NCBI RefSeq assembly: GCF_013087515.1
Contig: NZ_JABFCN010000034.1
Span: 124,001-188,000, forward strand
From: Rhizobium sophorae
Lineage (GTDB): Bacteria > Pseudomonadota > Alphaproteobacteria > Rhizobiales > Rhizobiaceae
Length of the DNA: 64,000 nt
Direction: 5' to 3'
The notes under the pieces were generated by a model, which had not been told where the DNA came from, did no database searches, and saw only the letters and a list, made by a program, of their open reading frames with translations. This document shows positions 15,926 to 24,066 of this stretch, one piece after another (positions within the stretch are counted from its first letter, which is position 1; every line of letters starts with the position of its first letter). The position numbers and the translations under genes were made by a program.

Positions 15926-16642
15926 TCAAAGCGGCGAGAAAAGATCGACGGCCTGCTGGCCGCGCGGAGGCTGCTGCACTTCCATCAGGCGGCCGCGGCC
16001 GCCGTACGAGATGCGGGCTTCGGCGATCTTGTCGTAGGAGATCTGGTTGTCGGCATTGACGTCCTGCGGACGAACGATACCGGCGACATTCAGGATGCGC
16101 AGCTCCTGGTTCAGGCGAACTTCCTGCGAGCCTGATATGACGAGGTTGCCGTTTTCGAGAATGCCGGTGACGACGGCGGCGACCAGAAGGGTGAGCTTAT
16201 CGGTGCGCTCGATCTTGCCCTTGCCGTCGGTGCTGGTGTCGGAGCCATAAGTCAGGTCGGTCTTCGACTCCGGCGTCCAGCCGAAGATCTGAGCGTTGAC
16301 ATCCCAGTTCATGCCGCTCGAATTGGTGCGGCTGCGGTTGGTCTCGTTGTCGAAGGAGGCCTTGTCGTTGATCTGGATGTCGACGGTCAAGATGTCGCCG
16401 ACGTTGAGCGCGCGCGCATCCTTGAAGAGGGCGGCCTGTGAATCGCTCCACAGCGAATAGCCCTGCGCCACGGCGCGCGGCTGCTTTGGATAAAGCGCCA
16501 TCTGCGGCGTCTGGCCGTAGGCGAGGCCGCTGCCGATCGGGCTCATGGCAGGCGCACGGCCGATCTCGCTGACCGCCGTCGGAGACTGGCAACCTGCAAG
16601 GAGTGCGAGGGCGGCGATCGCGGCCGGGAAACGCATATTCAT
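15926..16642 (-). CDS. flgH: Flagellar L-ring lipoprotein FlgH
   Basis: This is the outer-membrane bushing subunit of the basal body, 238 aa. A lipoprotein signal ends in the lipobox LLAGC with Cys18. The conserved family block ALNVGDILTVDIQINDKASFDN is near residues 80-100, and the C-terminal half contains VVTGILENGNLVISGSQEV. The start overlaps the motE stop by 4 bp. It works with FlgI, encoded two genes upstream in the same operon. Confidence 0.96.
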   Translation of the reverse strand: MNMRFPAAIAALALLAGCQSPTAVSEIGRAPAMSPIGSGLAYGQTPQMALYPKQPRAVAQGYSLWSDSQAALFKDARALNVGDILTVDIQINDKASFDNETNRSRTNSSGMNWDVNAQIFGWTPESKTDLTYGSDTSTDGKGKIERTDKLTLLVAAVVTGILENGNLVISGSQEVRLNQELRILNVAGIVRPQDVNADNQISYDKIAEARISYGGRGRLMEVQQPPRGQQAVDLFSPL

Positions 16643-17181
16643 GAAGGATCCTTCGACGTATTGGGATCGGACGCACTGGCGATGACGCTGGCGATGACCG
16701 CAGCCTTCTCAGGGTCCATCTCGTTGAGGATGAGGCTCGACTGACGTGGGCCGAGCCGCATGATCACGGCGGAGGCCACCTCGATCTTCATGTCCTGCAA
16801 CTGAAGTGCGGCCGCATCCGGCTTCATCTTCCTGTAGATTTCGGTGAGGCCGGCTTCGGCCTGCTTCAGGAAATCGTCGCGGCGCTTCAGCCAGTCCTGG
16901 TATTCGGCCTTGCGCTTGTCCATTTCCGCGATGCGGGCGTCGATATCGGCGCGAAGCTTTTCCAATTCCTGCTTCTGCAGGAGGTAACGCTGGTCGCGGG
17001 CGGGCTCGGCGATGTTGGTGCAGAACTGCTTGATCTCATCCTGGGAGGTGATGTCGCCTGCCGACGCATGTTCCTGCGCGAAGGCGCTGGGGATCGACAG
17101 AAGGACGAGGCCCGCGGCCGGCAACGCCAGCCGGCGCAGCAATTGCAGAACCGTCATGTCAGGGTTGATGATCTTTATCAT
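16639..17181 (-). CDS. motE: MotC chaperone MotE
   Basis: This 180-aa exported, coiled-coil protein is described in S. meliloti as a periplasmic chaperone that stabilises MotC. A signal peptide runs to about residue 35 (IPSAFAQ). A coiled coil rich in Lys, Glu and Arg spans about 65-115, and the C-terminal part is MgtE_N-like (LGPRQSSLILNEMDPEKAAVIASVI). The ATG at 17181 overlaps the flgI stop by 4 bp, although a second start nine codons in is possible. It is encoded 11 kb from motC, inside the ring-protein operon. Confidence 0.85.
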   Translation of the reverse strand: MIKIINPDMTVLQLLRRLALPAAGLVLLSIPSAFAQEHASAGDITSQDEIKQFCTNIAEPARDQRYLLQKQELEKLRADIDARIAEMDKRKAEYQDWLKRRDDFLKQAEAGLTEIYRKMKPDAAALQLQDMKIEVASAVIMRLGPRQSSLILNEMDPEKAAVIASVIASASDPNTSKDPS

Positions 17182-18299
17182 TGCAGCACAAGCTCCGCCT
17201 GCAGAGCGCCTGCCGACTTGATGCCCTGGAGAATGGCGATGATGCCATCCGGTTTCACACCGATATTGTTGAGGCCGGCGACAAGGGTCCTGAGATCTGG
17301 ACCATCGATGATGGCGACGCGCCCGCCGGTCTGCTCGGCGGCGATATCGGTCTGCGGCTGGACGGCTGTCCGGCCGCGTGAGAAGGGTTCGGGCTGGATG
17401 ATCTGCGGCGTCTCGGTGACCTGGACAGTCAAGGTGCCGTAGCTGACGGCGACCGGCGAAACGCGGACGTCGGAGCCGATAACGATCGTTCCGGTGCGCT
17501 CGTTGATGACCACCTTGGCCGGCGTGTCGGTTTCGACGATGAGGTTTTCGACGTCGGCCATCAGCCGGGTGAGATCGGCCGCGCGCGGCTTCTGGATCAC
17601 GACTTCCTGCGAATCCTTGGCTTCGGCGACCGGGCCGCCGAAGCGCGCCGAGGCGTAACCGTTGACGATGTCGGCGATACGGATCGCCGTCGAGAAGTCT
17701 GGGTTACGCAGCTGCAGGACGAGATTGACCGAGTCCTTGAAGCGGGACGGCAGTTCACGTTCGATGATCGCGCCGCCCGGCACGCGGCCTGCGGTGGTGA
17801 CGCCTTCGGTCACGGTCGCCGCCTGGCCCTGCGCCTGGAAACCGGAGACGATGACGGCGCCCTGCGCGACGGCGTAGATCTGACCGTCGGCGCCGGAGAG
17901 CGAGGTCATGACGAGCGTGCCGCCGCGCAGCGACGTCGCGTCGCCGAGCGAGCTCACCGTCACGTCGATACGACTGCCGGGACTTGCGAAGGGCGGCAGG
18001 TTGGCGGTGACCATCACGGCCGCGGTATTCTTGGCGTTGGACTGACCGCCCTGCGTCGAGATGCCGAGATTCTGCAGCATCGCCCGCATCGACTGCTCGG
18101 TGAAGGGCGAGGCACGGAAGCCGTCGCCGGTTCCCTGCAGGCCGACAATGAGGCCATAACCGATCAACTGGTTATCGCGCCCGGCCTGAAGGGAGGCGAT
18201 ATCCTTGATGCGGGAGGTCAGCGCCCAGGCGGGCGCGACATCAGCCAAACTCATGGCGAGAACCGCGACAAGGGTGAGGAAACGGAAGAACAATCTCAT
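17178..18299 (-). CDS. flgI: Flagellar P-ring protein FlgI
   Basis: This is the periplasmic ring subunit, 373 aa. A signal peptide (about 1-26, ending PAWAL) is followed by the highly conserved SRIKDIASLQAGRDNQLIGYG and GTGDG blocks and a C-terminal PDGIIAILQGIKSAGALQAEL. I set the start at 18299, where the ATG overlaps the flgA stop (ATGA). The frame stays open upstream only because it is antisense to or overlaps flgA. P-ring assembly needs FlgA, the preceding gene. Confidence 0.96.
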   Translation of the reverse strand: MRLFFRFLTLVAVLAMSLADVAPAWALTSRIKDIASLQAGRDNQLIGYGLIVGLQGTGDGFRASPFTEQSMRAMLQNLGISTQGGQSNAKNTAAVMVTANLPPFASPGSRIDVTVSSLGDATSLRGGTLVMTSLSGADGQIYAVAQGAVIVSGFQAQGQAATVTEGVTTAGRVPGGAIIERELPSRFKDSVNLVLQLRNPDFSTAIRIADIVNGYASARFGGPVAEAKDSQEVVIQKPRAADLTRLMADVENLIVETDTPAKVVINERTGTIVIGSDVRVSPVAVSYGTLTVQVTETPQIIQPEPFSRGRTAVQPQTDIAAEQTGGRVAIIDGPDLRTLVAGLNNIGVKPDGIIAILQGIKSAGALQAELVLQ

Positions 18300-18778
18300 T
18301 TTGCCCTCACATGGACCGTGCCGTCCGCAAGCACCGTGCCGCTGACGATAACGCCGGAGTCCATATTGCGCGCGCGAACGACTTGCCCGATCGTGCCGTC
18401 TTCGAGCGGCGTGCCGGCGGCGGAGATCGTCATCGCGCCGAGCGATAAGACCAGACGGATCGAAGAGCCGCGCGTCACCGTATAGGCTTCGCGCAGGCCC
18501 GAAACCGAAATCGTGCGGCCCGGCAACAGCGTGCGCTTGGAGACCATGCCTTCGACCTGGGAAATGGATTTGGCATAATCGCCGGCGAGGTTGGGATTGG
18601 TGACCTCGACCTCCTGAAGCTGGCTCGACGACAATGTGTCGCCGGGATAGATGATCGTCGTCGGGACGACGGCATAACCCATGCCTGCATCCACGTCCGC
18701 GGGCAGGAAAATGCCCGCGACTGCGATCGTGGCTGCCGCCACCCATCCTGAGATGTGTCCTGCCCGGCAAAACATCAT
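18296..18778 (-). CDS. flgA: Flagellar P-ring assembly chaperone FlgA
   Basis: This 160-aa periplasmic chaperone for FlgI has a signal peptide (about 1-32). A SAF/ChapFlgA-type domain follows: YPGDTLSSSQLQEVEV, LLPGRTISVSGLREAY and a C-terminal VSGTVLADGTVHVRAK. The length is short compared with enteric FlgA (219 aa) but usual for rhizobia. GGAAGG precedes the ATG. It lies 16 bp after flgG and overlaps flgI. Confidence 0.92.
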   Translation of the reverse strand: MMFCRAGHISGWVAAATIAVAGIFLPADVDAGMGYAVVPTTIIYPGDTLSSSQLQEVEVTNPNLAGDYAKSISQVEGMVSKRTLLPGRTISVSGLREAYTVTRGSSIRLVLSLGAMTISAAGTPLEDGTIGQVVRARNMDSGVIVSGTVLADGTVHVRAK

Positions 18779-18794
18779 GTTTCGGCCCTTCCCT

Positions 18795-19583
18795 TTACTT
18801 CAGGTTCTTGCTGACGATGGAGGCCATTTCATCAGCGGTGGTGATCACCTTGGAATTCATTTCGTAAGCGCGCTGGGCCGAGATCAGCTCGGTGATTTCC
18901 TTCACCGGGTCGACGTTCGAAGATTCCAGGTAACCCTGCTTCATGTAGGCGAAGCCTTCCTCGTCAGGATTGCCGATGACGGCTTCGCCGGAGGCCGGCG
19001 TTTCCTGGAAGAGATTGTCGCCGAGCGGCTGGAGGCCCGCCTCGTTGACAAAGTCGGCAAGAGTCAACTGGCCAAGCTCGGTCGCCTCCGTCGCTCCCGG
19101 CAGCTTCGCCGAGACCTGGCCGGAGCGGCTGATCGTCAGTTCGGTCGAGCCCGTCGGAATGGTGATGCCGGGAAGGACCTCGTAGCCGTCGATGGTGACG
19201 AGCTGGCCCTGGTCGTTTTTGTTGAAAGCGCCGGCGCGGGTGTAAAGCGTCGTACCGTCAGTCGACTGGATCTGGAAGAAGCCCTTGCCGATCAGCGCCA
19301 CGTCGAGATCGTTGCCGGTCTGGGTCAGTTCGCCCTGGAGATGCAGGTTGCGGACCGCCGAGGTCTGGACGCCGAGGCCGATATTGGCACCTTCCGGAAC
19401 GACGGCCTGGTTGGCGCGGTTGGCGACACCCTTGGCACGTTCGGTCTGGTAGAGAAGATCCGAGAATTCGGCGCGGGCGCGCTTGAAACCGGTCGTATTG
19501 ATGTTCGCGATGTTGTTCGCGATGACTTCCAGATTGGTCTGCTGGGCATCCATGCCCGTTGCTGCGATGGCGAGCGCTCTCAT
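18795..19583 (-). CDS. flgG: Flagellar distal rod protein FlgG
   Basis: This 262-aa subunit of the distal rod carries the N-terminal motif MRALAIAATGMDAQQTNLEV with NNIANINTTGFK, the core segment FFQIQSTDGTTLYTRAGAF, and the C-terminal signature LESSNVDPVKEITELISAQRAYEMNSKVI. A GAGGA site lies upstream. It forms the rod with FlgB, FlgC and FlgF, and is encoded between fliE and flgA. Confidence 0.97.
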   Translation of the reverse strand: MRALAIAATGMDAQQTNLEVIANNIANINTTGFKRARAEFSDLLYQTERAKGVANRANQAVVPEGANIGLGVQTSAVRNLHLQGELTQTGNDLDVALIGKGFFQIQSTDGTTLYTRAGAFNKNDQGQLVTIDGYEVLPGITIPTGSTELTISRSGQVSAKLPGATEATELGQLTLADFVNEAGLQPLGDNLFQETPASGEAVIGNPDEEGFAYMKQGYLESSNVDPVKEITELISAQRAYEMNSKVITTADEMASIVSKNLK

Positions 19584-19602
19584 GTGTTCGTCCTCAAATC
19601 AG

Positions 19603-19944
19603 TTACATCTGCATCTTGGTGACTTCGAGAAAGGCCGAGACGACCTTGTCGCGGATGGCAATCGCGGTCTGCAGCGTCTGCTCGGCCTGGAGCATGGAAT
19701 CGACGACTTCGCGCGTCGACGCCGTGCCCTTGATACCGGCAAAGGACATGCTTTCCGCACCCTTCAGGCTGTTGACCGCGTCGCTCGCCATGTTGCCCAT
19801 GACGGAGGCGAAGCTCATGCCATTGGGCGCACCTGCGGCGCCCGGCATAGTGGCGACAGACGACGAGGCGGAATTTTCGGTGTCAACGGCGCCGAGCGCA
19901 CGGGTCATCGAAAGGTTGCTGACATTCTGGACGCTGCTGATCAT
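19603..19944 (-). CDS. fliE: Flagellar hook-basal body protein FliE
   Basis: This 113-aa MS-ring/rod junction protein has a polar N-terminal third and a C-terminal helical domain with the family pattern LQAEQTLQTAIAIRDKVVSAFLEVTKMQM (split here: AEQTLQTAIAIRDK and AFLEVTKMQM). The length is typical. It starts two bases after the flgC stop, so it is translationally coupled. Confidence 0.94.
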   Translation of the reverse strand: MISSVQNVSNLSMTRALGAVDTENSASSSVATMPGAAGAPNGMSFASVMGNMASDAVNSLKGAESMSFAGIKGTASTREVVDSMLQAEQTLQTAIAIRDKVVSAFLEVTKMQM

Positions 19945-19946
19945 TA

Positions 19947-20363
19947 TTATTGGCTCTTCAGGAGGTCGATCGTGGAGGAGATGAGATCGCGGGTCTGTTT
20001 GATGGTCTGCAGATTGGCGTCATACGAGCGGTTGGCTTCGCGCATGTCGGCCATCTCGACCAGGATATTGACGTTCGGCAGTTTGACGACGCCCTTCTGG
20101 TCCGCAGCCGGATTGCTGGGATCGAATTCAGTGCTGAAGTCGCCTTCGTCGACGCCGACCTTCTTGACGTTGACAGTCTCGACGCCGTTGGTACGATCCA
20201 TCTGCTGGCCGAAGGTGATCGTCTTGCGGCGGTAGGGGTCGGCACCGGGCGTGTCGCCGGTCGAGCGGGCATTGGCAATGTTTTCCGAAACGATACGCAG
20301 GCGCGTCGACTGCGCCTCGAGCCCGGAACCGGCGATTTTCATTGCTGCTGAAAGCGGATCCAT
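19947..20363 (-). CDS. flgC: Flagellar proximal rod protein FlgC
   Basis: This 138-aa rod subunit has the N-terminal MDPLSAAMKIAGSGLEAQS and SENIANARST motif and the C-terminal MADMREANRSYDANLQTIKQTRDLI. The insertion around TPGADPYRRKTI is the FlgC-specific block. It lies four bases after flgB in the same operon. Confidence 0.96.
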   Translation of the reverse strand: MDPLSAAMKIAGSGLEAQSTRLRIVSENIANARSTGDTPGADPYRRKTITFGQQMDRTNGVETVNVKKVGVDEGDFSTEFDPSNPAADQKGVVKLPNVNILVEMADMREANRSYDANLQTIKQTRDLISSTIDLLKSQ

Positions 20364-20367
20364 GACT

Positions 20368-20760
20368 TTACCTCCTGACGGTCATCAACATCATGCGGTT
20401 GAAGGAACTGACCAGCGAGGTGTTCAGATCGTACTGGCGCTTGATATCGCCCGACTTGGAGAGCTCTTCGGCCAAACCGACCGTATTGCCGGATTCCTGG
20501 ACGCCGATTTCCTGGTCGAGCGCGGCGTCCTTGACGTCGATATCGCCGCTGTCGCTGAAATCGTTGCCGCTGAGATGCGCCGGATTGGTGCGCGCCATGT
20601 TGATATTGGAATTGTCGAGCACCGCGTCAAAGGGCGTAACGTCCTTGGCACGGAATTTCGGGGTATTGGCATTCGCGATGTTGCCGGCAACAACCTGCTG
20701 ACGGATCGTCAGCCATTCCGCCTGCCGCGAAGCCAAGTCGAAAAGTTGGATCGGTTGCAT
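20368..20760 (-). CDS. flgB: Flagellar proximal rod protein FlgB
   Basis: This 130-aa rod subunit, first gene of the flgB-fliP operon, has the N-terminal helix LFDLASRQAEWLTIRQQVVAGNIANANTP (key part VAGNIANANTPKF) and a C-terminal helix ending in SSFNRMMLMTVRR. A terminator for the preceding unit (20962-20997) and a palindromic repeat lie upstream, so transcription of this operon probably starts between 20761 and 20860. Confidence 0.95.
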   Translation of the reverse strand: MQPIQLFDLASRQAEWLTIRQQVVAGNIANANTPKFRAKDVTPFDAVLDNSNINMARTNPAHLSGNDFSDSGDIDVKDAALDQEIGVQESGNTVGLAEELSKSGDIKRQYDLNTSLVSSFNRMMLMTVRR

Positions 20761-20860
20761 GAGAACTCTCCGTTTTTACTGTCCCGAACCTAGTGCGGTA
20801 ATCTTGCGTGGGACTTACGGGAATTCAGGCTTCGAGGCGGTTTTCGCCGAACGCCGCCGC

Positions 20861-20946
20861 TATGACAGCGCCGCGCGTCTTTCGGACGCGCAAGGACGCC
20901 GTAACTCTTTGAATTACTACGTCATTCCTTAAATCGGAATCGGTCC
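20861..20946 (+). repeat. Intergenic palindromic repeat, family A copy 2
   Basis: GACAGCGCCGCGCGTCTTT, degenerate complement, GTAACTCTTTGAATTACTAC, and a second small dyad CCTTAAATCGGAATCGG. This is the most complete copy, with both halves of the mosaic. It lies just upstream of the flgB operon. Confidence 0.7.
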
Positions 20947-20961
20947 AACGAATGCCGGAAT

Positions 20962-20997
20962 AAAAAAGGGGCTGCGGCCGGTTCGCGGCGGAGCCCC
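20962..20997 (-). terminator. Intrinsic terminator after flgF-fliI unit
   Basis: On the minus strand GGGGCT pairs with AGCCCC around a GC-rich 18-base loop, followed by TTTTTTA. It lies 28 bp beyond the stop of the 180-aa gene and separates it from the flgB operon. Confidence 0.7.
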
Positions 20998-21024
20998 TGT
21001 TGCCTTCGGCGTTTGTGGACAAGT

Positions 21025-21567
21025 TCAGTTGTTCTGGTAGATCTCGCCCTTGGAGGTGACGATCACCCATTTCCCGTCGCGCTGTTCGAGTGTCGCAAGG
21101 CGGCTTTCGTCGGGCAGGATCGAGCCGATGCGCACCACGTACATGCCCGACGGATCCTCGATCAGCGCCCGGCCGTTGGAAACATGCAGCAGGCGGAAGG
21201 AAGATTTGCCGGGGAAAGGCTGATTTTCCTGTATGGCGCGGCCATCGCGCTCCTTGCCGAGATCGGAGACCGTCGCCGTCGTCAGCGGATCGATCGGCGG
21301 GGCCTTCTTGTCCGCCTCGTTCTTGTTGACCATGGCAAGCGGCGAGACGCTGAAGACGTTGCGGGCCGGCCAATCCGGCAGTTCACGCGAATTCTCGCTG
21401 GCGGCGACATTGATGCCGAATTTGTCCGCGTTGAAGAAGACGTACCAGGGAAAGAAGGCGGAGGCGCCGGCAAGCGCCAGGCCGGCGAAGGTCAGAAACC
21501 GATCCAGGATGGCGGCTTTCCTGCGCGGCTTCAGGGAAGCGATACGTTCGTCGTCGAAATCAGCCAC
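21025..21567 (-). CDS. Membrane-anchored flagellar-cluster protein of unknown function
   Basis: This 180-aa protein has one membrane helix near residues 24-44 (FLTFAGLALAGASAFFPWYVFF) and a soluble, probably periplasmic C-terminal part. Near residues 120-175 there are beta-type repeats (LLHVSNGRALIEDPSGMYVVRIGS, KWVIVTSKGEIY) reminiscent of a small SH3-like or secretin-associated fold. It starts two bases after fliI and ends at a terminator, so it is the last gene of the flgF-fliI unit. A similarly placed gene exists in other rhizobia. I know no assigned function. It is not an obvious FliJ, which would be a soluble coiled coil. Confidence 0.8.
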   Translation of the reverse strand: MADFDDERIASLKPRRKAAILDRFLTFAGLALAGASAFFPWYVFFNADKFGINVAASENSRELPDWPARNVFSVSPLAMVNKNEADKKAPPIDPLTTATVSDLGKERDGRAIQENQPFPGKSSFRLLHVSNGRALIEDPSGMYVVRIGSILPDESRLATLEQRDGKWVIVTSKGEIYQNN

Positions 21568-21569
21568 GT

Positions 21570-22970
21570 CTAGCCTCTCCTCTGAATAGGGCCGCCCTGA
21601 TTGCCCATGCCGGCTGCAGCCTTGAGCGCGCCGGCGAGATCGGCGAAAGCGTCGAGCGAGTCGCGATCGCCTGGAGACTGCTTCAGAACGTCGTAAATAA
21701 TCGGCACCTGCTTGATCGCCATGTCGAGATCGGGATCAGCACCCTGACGGTAGCCGCCGATCATGCGCAGGTCGCGCGTCTCTTCGAAACGATGGATCAG
21801 CACCTTCAGCCGCGATACCAGCTTTTCCTGATCCGGCGTCCAGGCCTTGCGGGCAAGACGCGAGATCGAAGCGAGCGGATCGATCGGGGGATAACGCCCT
21901 TCTTCGGCGAGGCTGCGCTGCAGGACGATATGACCGTCGAGGATGCCGCGGGTCGAATCGGCGATCGGGTCATTGTGATTGTCGCCGTCGACGAGGATCG
22001 AGATGATCGCCGTGATGGTGCCGGCGCCCTCGGGGCCGGGACCGGCGCGTTCCAAGAGGCGCGGCAGTTCGGTGAAGACGGAGGCGGGATAACCGCGCGC
22101 GATCGGCGGCTCGCCGGAGGCGGTCGCCACCTCGCGGATCGCATGGGCGAAACGCGTGACGCTATCGACGATGAAGAGGACGTTCTCGCCCTTGTCGCGG
22201 AAATGCTCGGCGATGGTGACCGCCGTCAGCGGCGCCATCTTGCGCAGCATCGGGCTCTCGTCGCTGGTGGCGACGACGGCGATCGCCTTCTTCATATTGC
22301 TGCCGAGCGTATCCTCGATGAATTCGCGCACCTCGCGGCCACGTTCGCCGACGAGCGCAATGACAACCTTGTCGAAGGCATCGGCGCGGGCGAGCATGGA
22401 CAGAAGCGTCGACTTGCCGACGCCGGAACCGGCGAAGATGCCGAGGCGCTGGCCGAGGCAGAGCGGCGAAAAGATGTCGATCGCGCGCACGCCGGTCTTG
22501 AAGCCGGTCTCGACACGCTTGCGGGTCATCGAGGGCGGCGCGGTATTGGAGATCGAGCGGCGATCGAGGCCCTCGGTGATCGGCCCCAGCCCGTCGATCG
22601 GCTCGCAGAGCGAGTTGACGGTGCGCCCACACCAGCTGTCCGTCGGTGAAATGCGGAAGGCGCCCTTGCGGATGACGGTATCGTGGATGCCAATCGGCTC
22701 GCCGGGTTCGATCGGGCAGACATAGATCAGTTCCGGCTCGACGCGCACGACCTCGCCGAGATGAATGCCGGTCGCCGATTTATGGGCCACGAACTCGCCG
22801 AGACGAACATGGCGGGAGAGACCGTGAACCGTGTAGTGGCCGGCAGCGATGGTCTGCACGCGGCCGCCATGGGCAACCGCGAACTCCGGCGATGCGTATC
22901 GGTCAACGAGCCCCGCCAGATGCGCCAGCTTGGGAGAAAGGCCGTCCGCTGATAGTAGCGTGGTGCTCAT
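21570..22970 (-). CDS. fliI: Flagellum-specific ATPase FliI
   Basis: This 466-aa cytoplasmic hexameric ATPase energises substrate delivery to the export gate. The nucleotide-binding domain has Walker A GSGVGKST (181-188), the GERGREVREFIE block and the Walker B region NVLFIVDSVTRFAHA, followed by REVATASGEPP and the ASISRL segment. The N-terminal beta-barrel domain is complete and the length is normal. Its regulator FliH is not adjacent, and the best candidate is the gene at 6783. A family B palindromic repeat separates it from flgF. Confidence 0.97.
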   Translation of the reverse strand: MSTTLLSADGLSPKLAHLAGLVDRYASPEFAVAHGGRVQTIAAGHYTVHGLSRHVRLGEFVAHKSATGIHLGEVVRVEPELIYVCPIEPGEPIGIHDTVIRKGAFRISPTDSWCGRTVNSLCEPIDGLGPITEGLDRRSISNTAPPSMTRKRVETGFKTGVRAIDIFSPLCLGQRLGIFAGSGVGKSTLLSMLARADAFDKVVIALVGERGREVREFIEDTLGSNMKKAIAVVATSDESPMLRKMAPLTAVTIAEHFRDKGENVLFIVDSVTRFAHAIREVATASGEPPIARGYPASVFTELPRLLERAGPGPEGAGTITAIISILVDGDNHNDPIADSTRGILDGHIVLQRSLAEEGRYPPIDPLASISRLARKAWTPDQEKLVSRLKVLIHRFEETRDLRMIGGYRQGADPDLDMAIKQVPIIYDVLKQSPGDRDSLDAFADLAGALKAAAGMGNQGGPIQRRG

Positions 22971-22985
22971 GCTTCAAATCCCACC

Positions 22986-23077
22986 CTAAAATACGTCGCG
23001 CGCAGCGACGTATTTTAGATGTTTGTTCTTGTGCATGTCGTTCTCCCAAAACCGCCGGACACTTTGAGCGACATGCA
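22986..23077. repeat. Intergenic palindromic repeat, family B copy 1
   Basis: A perfect 13-bp hairpin (TAAAATACGTCGC and complement, 22987-23017) is followed by a spacer TGTTTGTTCT and a second dyad built on GCATGTCG and CGACATGC (23033-23077). The two-hairpin layout is the same as at 27704-27810. It fills the fliI-flgF gap and abuts the flgF stop. Confidence 0.75.
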
Positions 23078-23812
23078 TTAGCGGCTGCCCCCAAGCGTCT
23101 GGACGGCTTCCTTGAAGGAATCTTCGCTGTCGCGCATCAGCGATGACACGCTCTCGAAGGCGCGGTTGACCTCGATCAGCTGGGTGATCTCGCGCATGGC
23201 GTTGACGTTGGAGTTTTCGAGATAACCCTGCTCGACACCGACATTGAAGCGGTCGACGACGGCGCGCGGCTGGTCGGTGGTCATGATGCCGCTGTTTTCG
23301 TAGCGCAGGTAACCCTTGCTGATATCGGCCTCGAACAGCCCGAGCGAGCCGATCTGGCGGCCACCCTGATAGATGATGCCGTCGGTGCCGACGGCCGGCT
23401 CGCCGCCTGTCGTGTTGAGTTGGATCGGCGCGCCGCCGGCGTCAAGTACCGGGTATCCGCGGATTGAGACAAGTTCGCCGGTATCCTTGATCGTGAAGCG
23501 GCCATCCCTCGTCAGAACCTGGCCGGCCGGCGTGTCGAGCGCAAACCAGGCATCACCCTTGACGGCGAAATCGAGCATGTTGCCGGTGTGCTGCAATTCG
23601 CCATTTCCCTGGTTCAGGTAGTCGTTGCCCTGGGAAACGAAGGCGACCTTGGTGTTCAGCTTGTTCCTGGTGGCCGCCACCATCTCGTCGAACTTCACCT
23701 CGGTGGCGCGAAAACCGGTCGTGTTCACGTTCGCCATGTTGTCTGCGATGGTGGTCAGACGCTTTTCGAGAGCCATCTGCGACGACAGAGAAACATAAAG
23801 ACCGGATTGCAT
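23078..23812 (-). CDS. flgF: Flagellar proximal rod protein FlgF
   Basis: This 244-aa rod subunit has the N-terminal MQSGLYVSLSSQMALEKRL and DNMANVNTTGFRAT, the core FAVKGDAWFALDTPAG, and the C-terminal LENSNVNAMREITQLIEVNRAFESV. I chose the ATG at 23812 over an upstream in-frame start (23869), because the protein then begins with the conserved helix and a GGAG site is present. It is divergent from motA, with a 254-bp shared control region. Confidence 0.94.
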   Translation of the reverse strand: MQSGLYVSLSSQMALEKRLTTIADNMANVNTTGFRATEVKFDEMVAATRNKLNTKVAFVSQGNDYLNQGNGELQHTGNMLDFAVKGDAWFALDTPAGQVLTRDGRFTIKDTGELVSIRGYPVLDAGGAPIQLNTTGGEPAVGTDGIIYQGGRQIGSLGLFEADISKGYLRYENSGIMTTDQPRAVVDRFNVGVEQGYLENSNVNAMREITQLIEVNRAFESVSSLMRDSEDSFKEAVQTLGGSR

Positions 23813-24066
23813 GTCGGTAAGCTCCAAGCATTGGCGATGAACGGAACGAAAAGCCGGGCGTCGTCTCATGTGGTTCGGCCGGGATTTCGCTGAGGCGGCA
23901 TCTCAGAAACGGGTGCGCGCACCCATTCGTCCCCTTTAGACTGACGGTAGATGCTTGCGCGAAGCTGGCACGCGGAAATGCCTCGCGATCGGGCCTTTCA
24001 TCAGCCTCACGCAAGGCAGAAACCCTATCGGTCTCAAAGAAAAGCAACGTTCAGATTGGGCTGACG
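23813..24066. promoter_or_regulatory. Divergent control region flgF / motA
   Basis: A 254-bp gap between the starts of flgF (-) and motA (+) must hold promoters for two flagellar operons. I see no clear dyad or recognisable promoter consensus in it. Confidence 0.4.
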
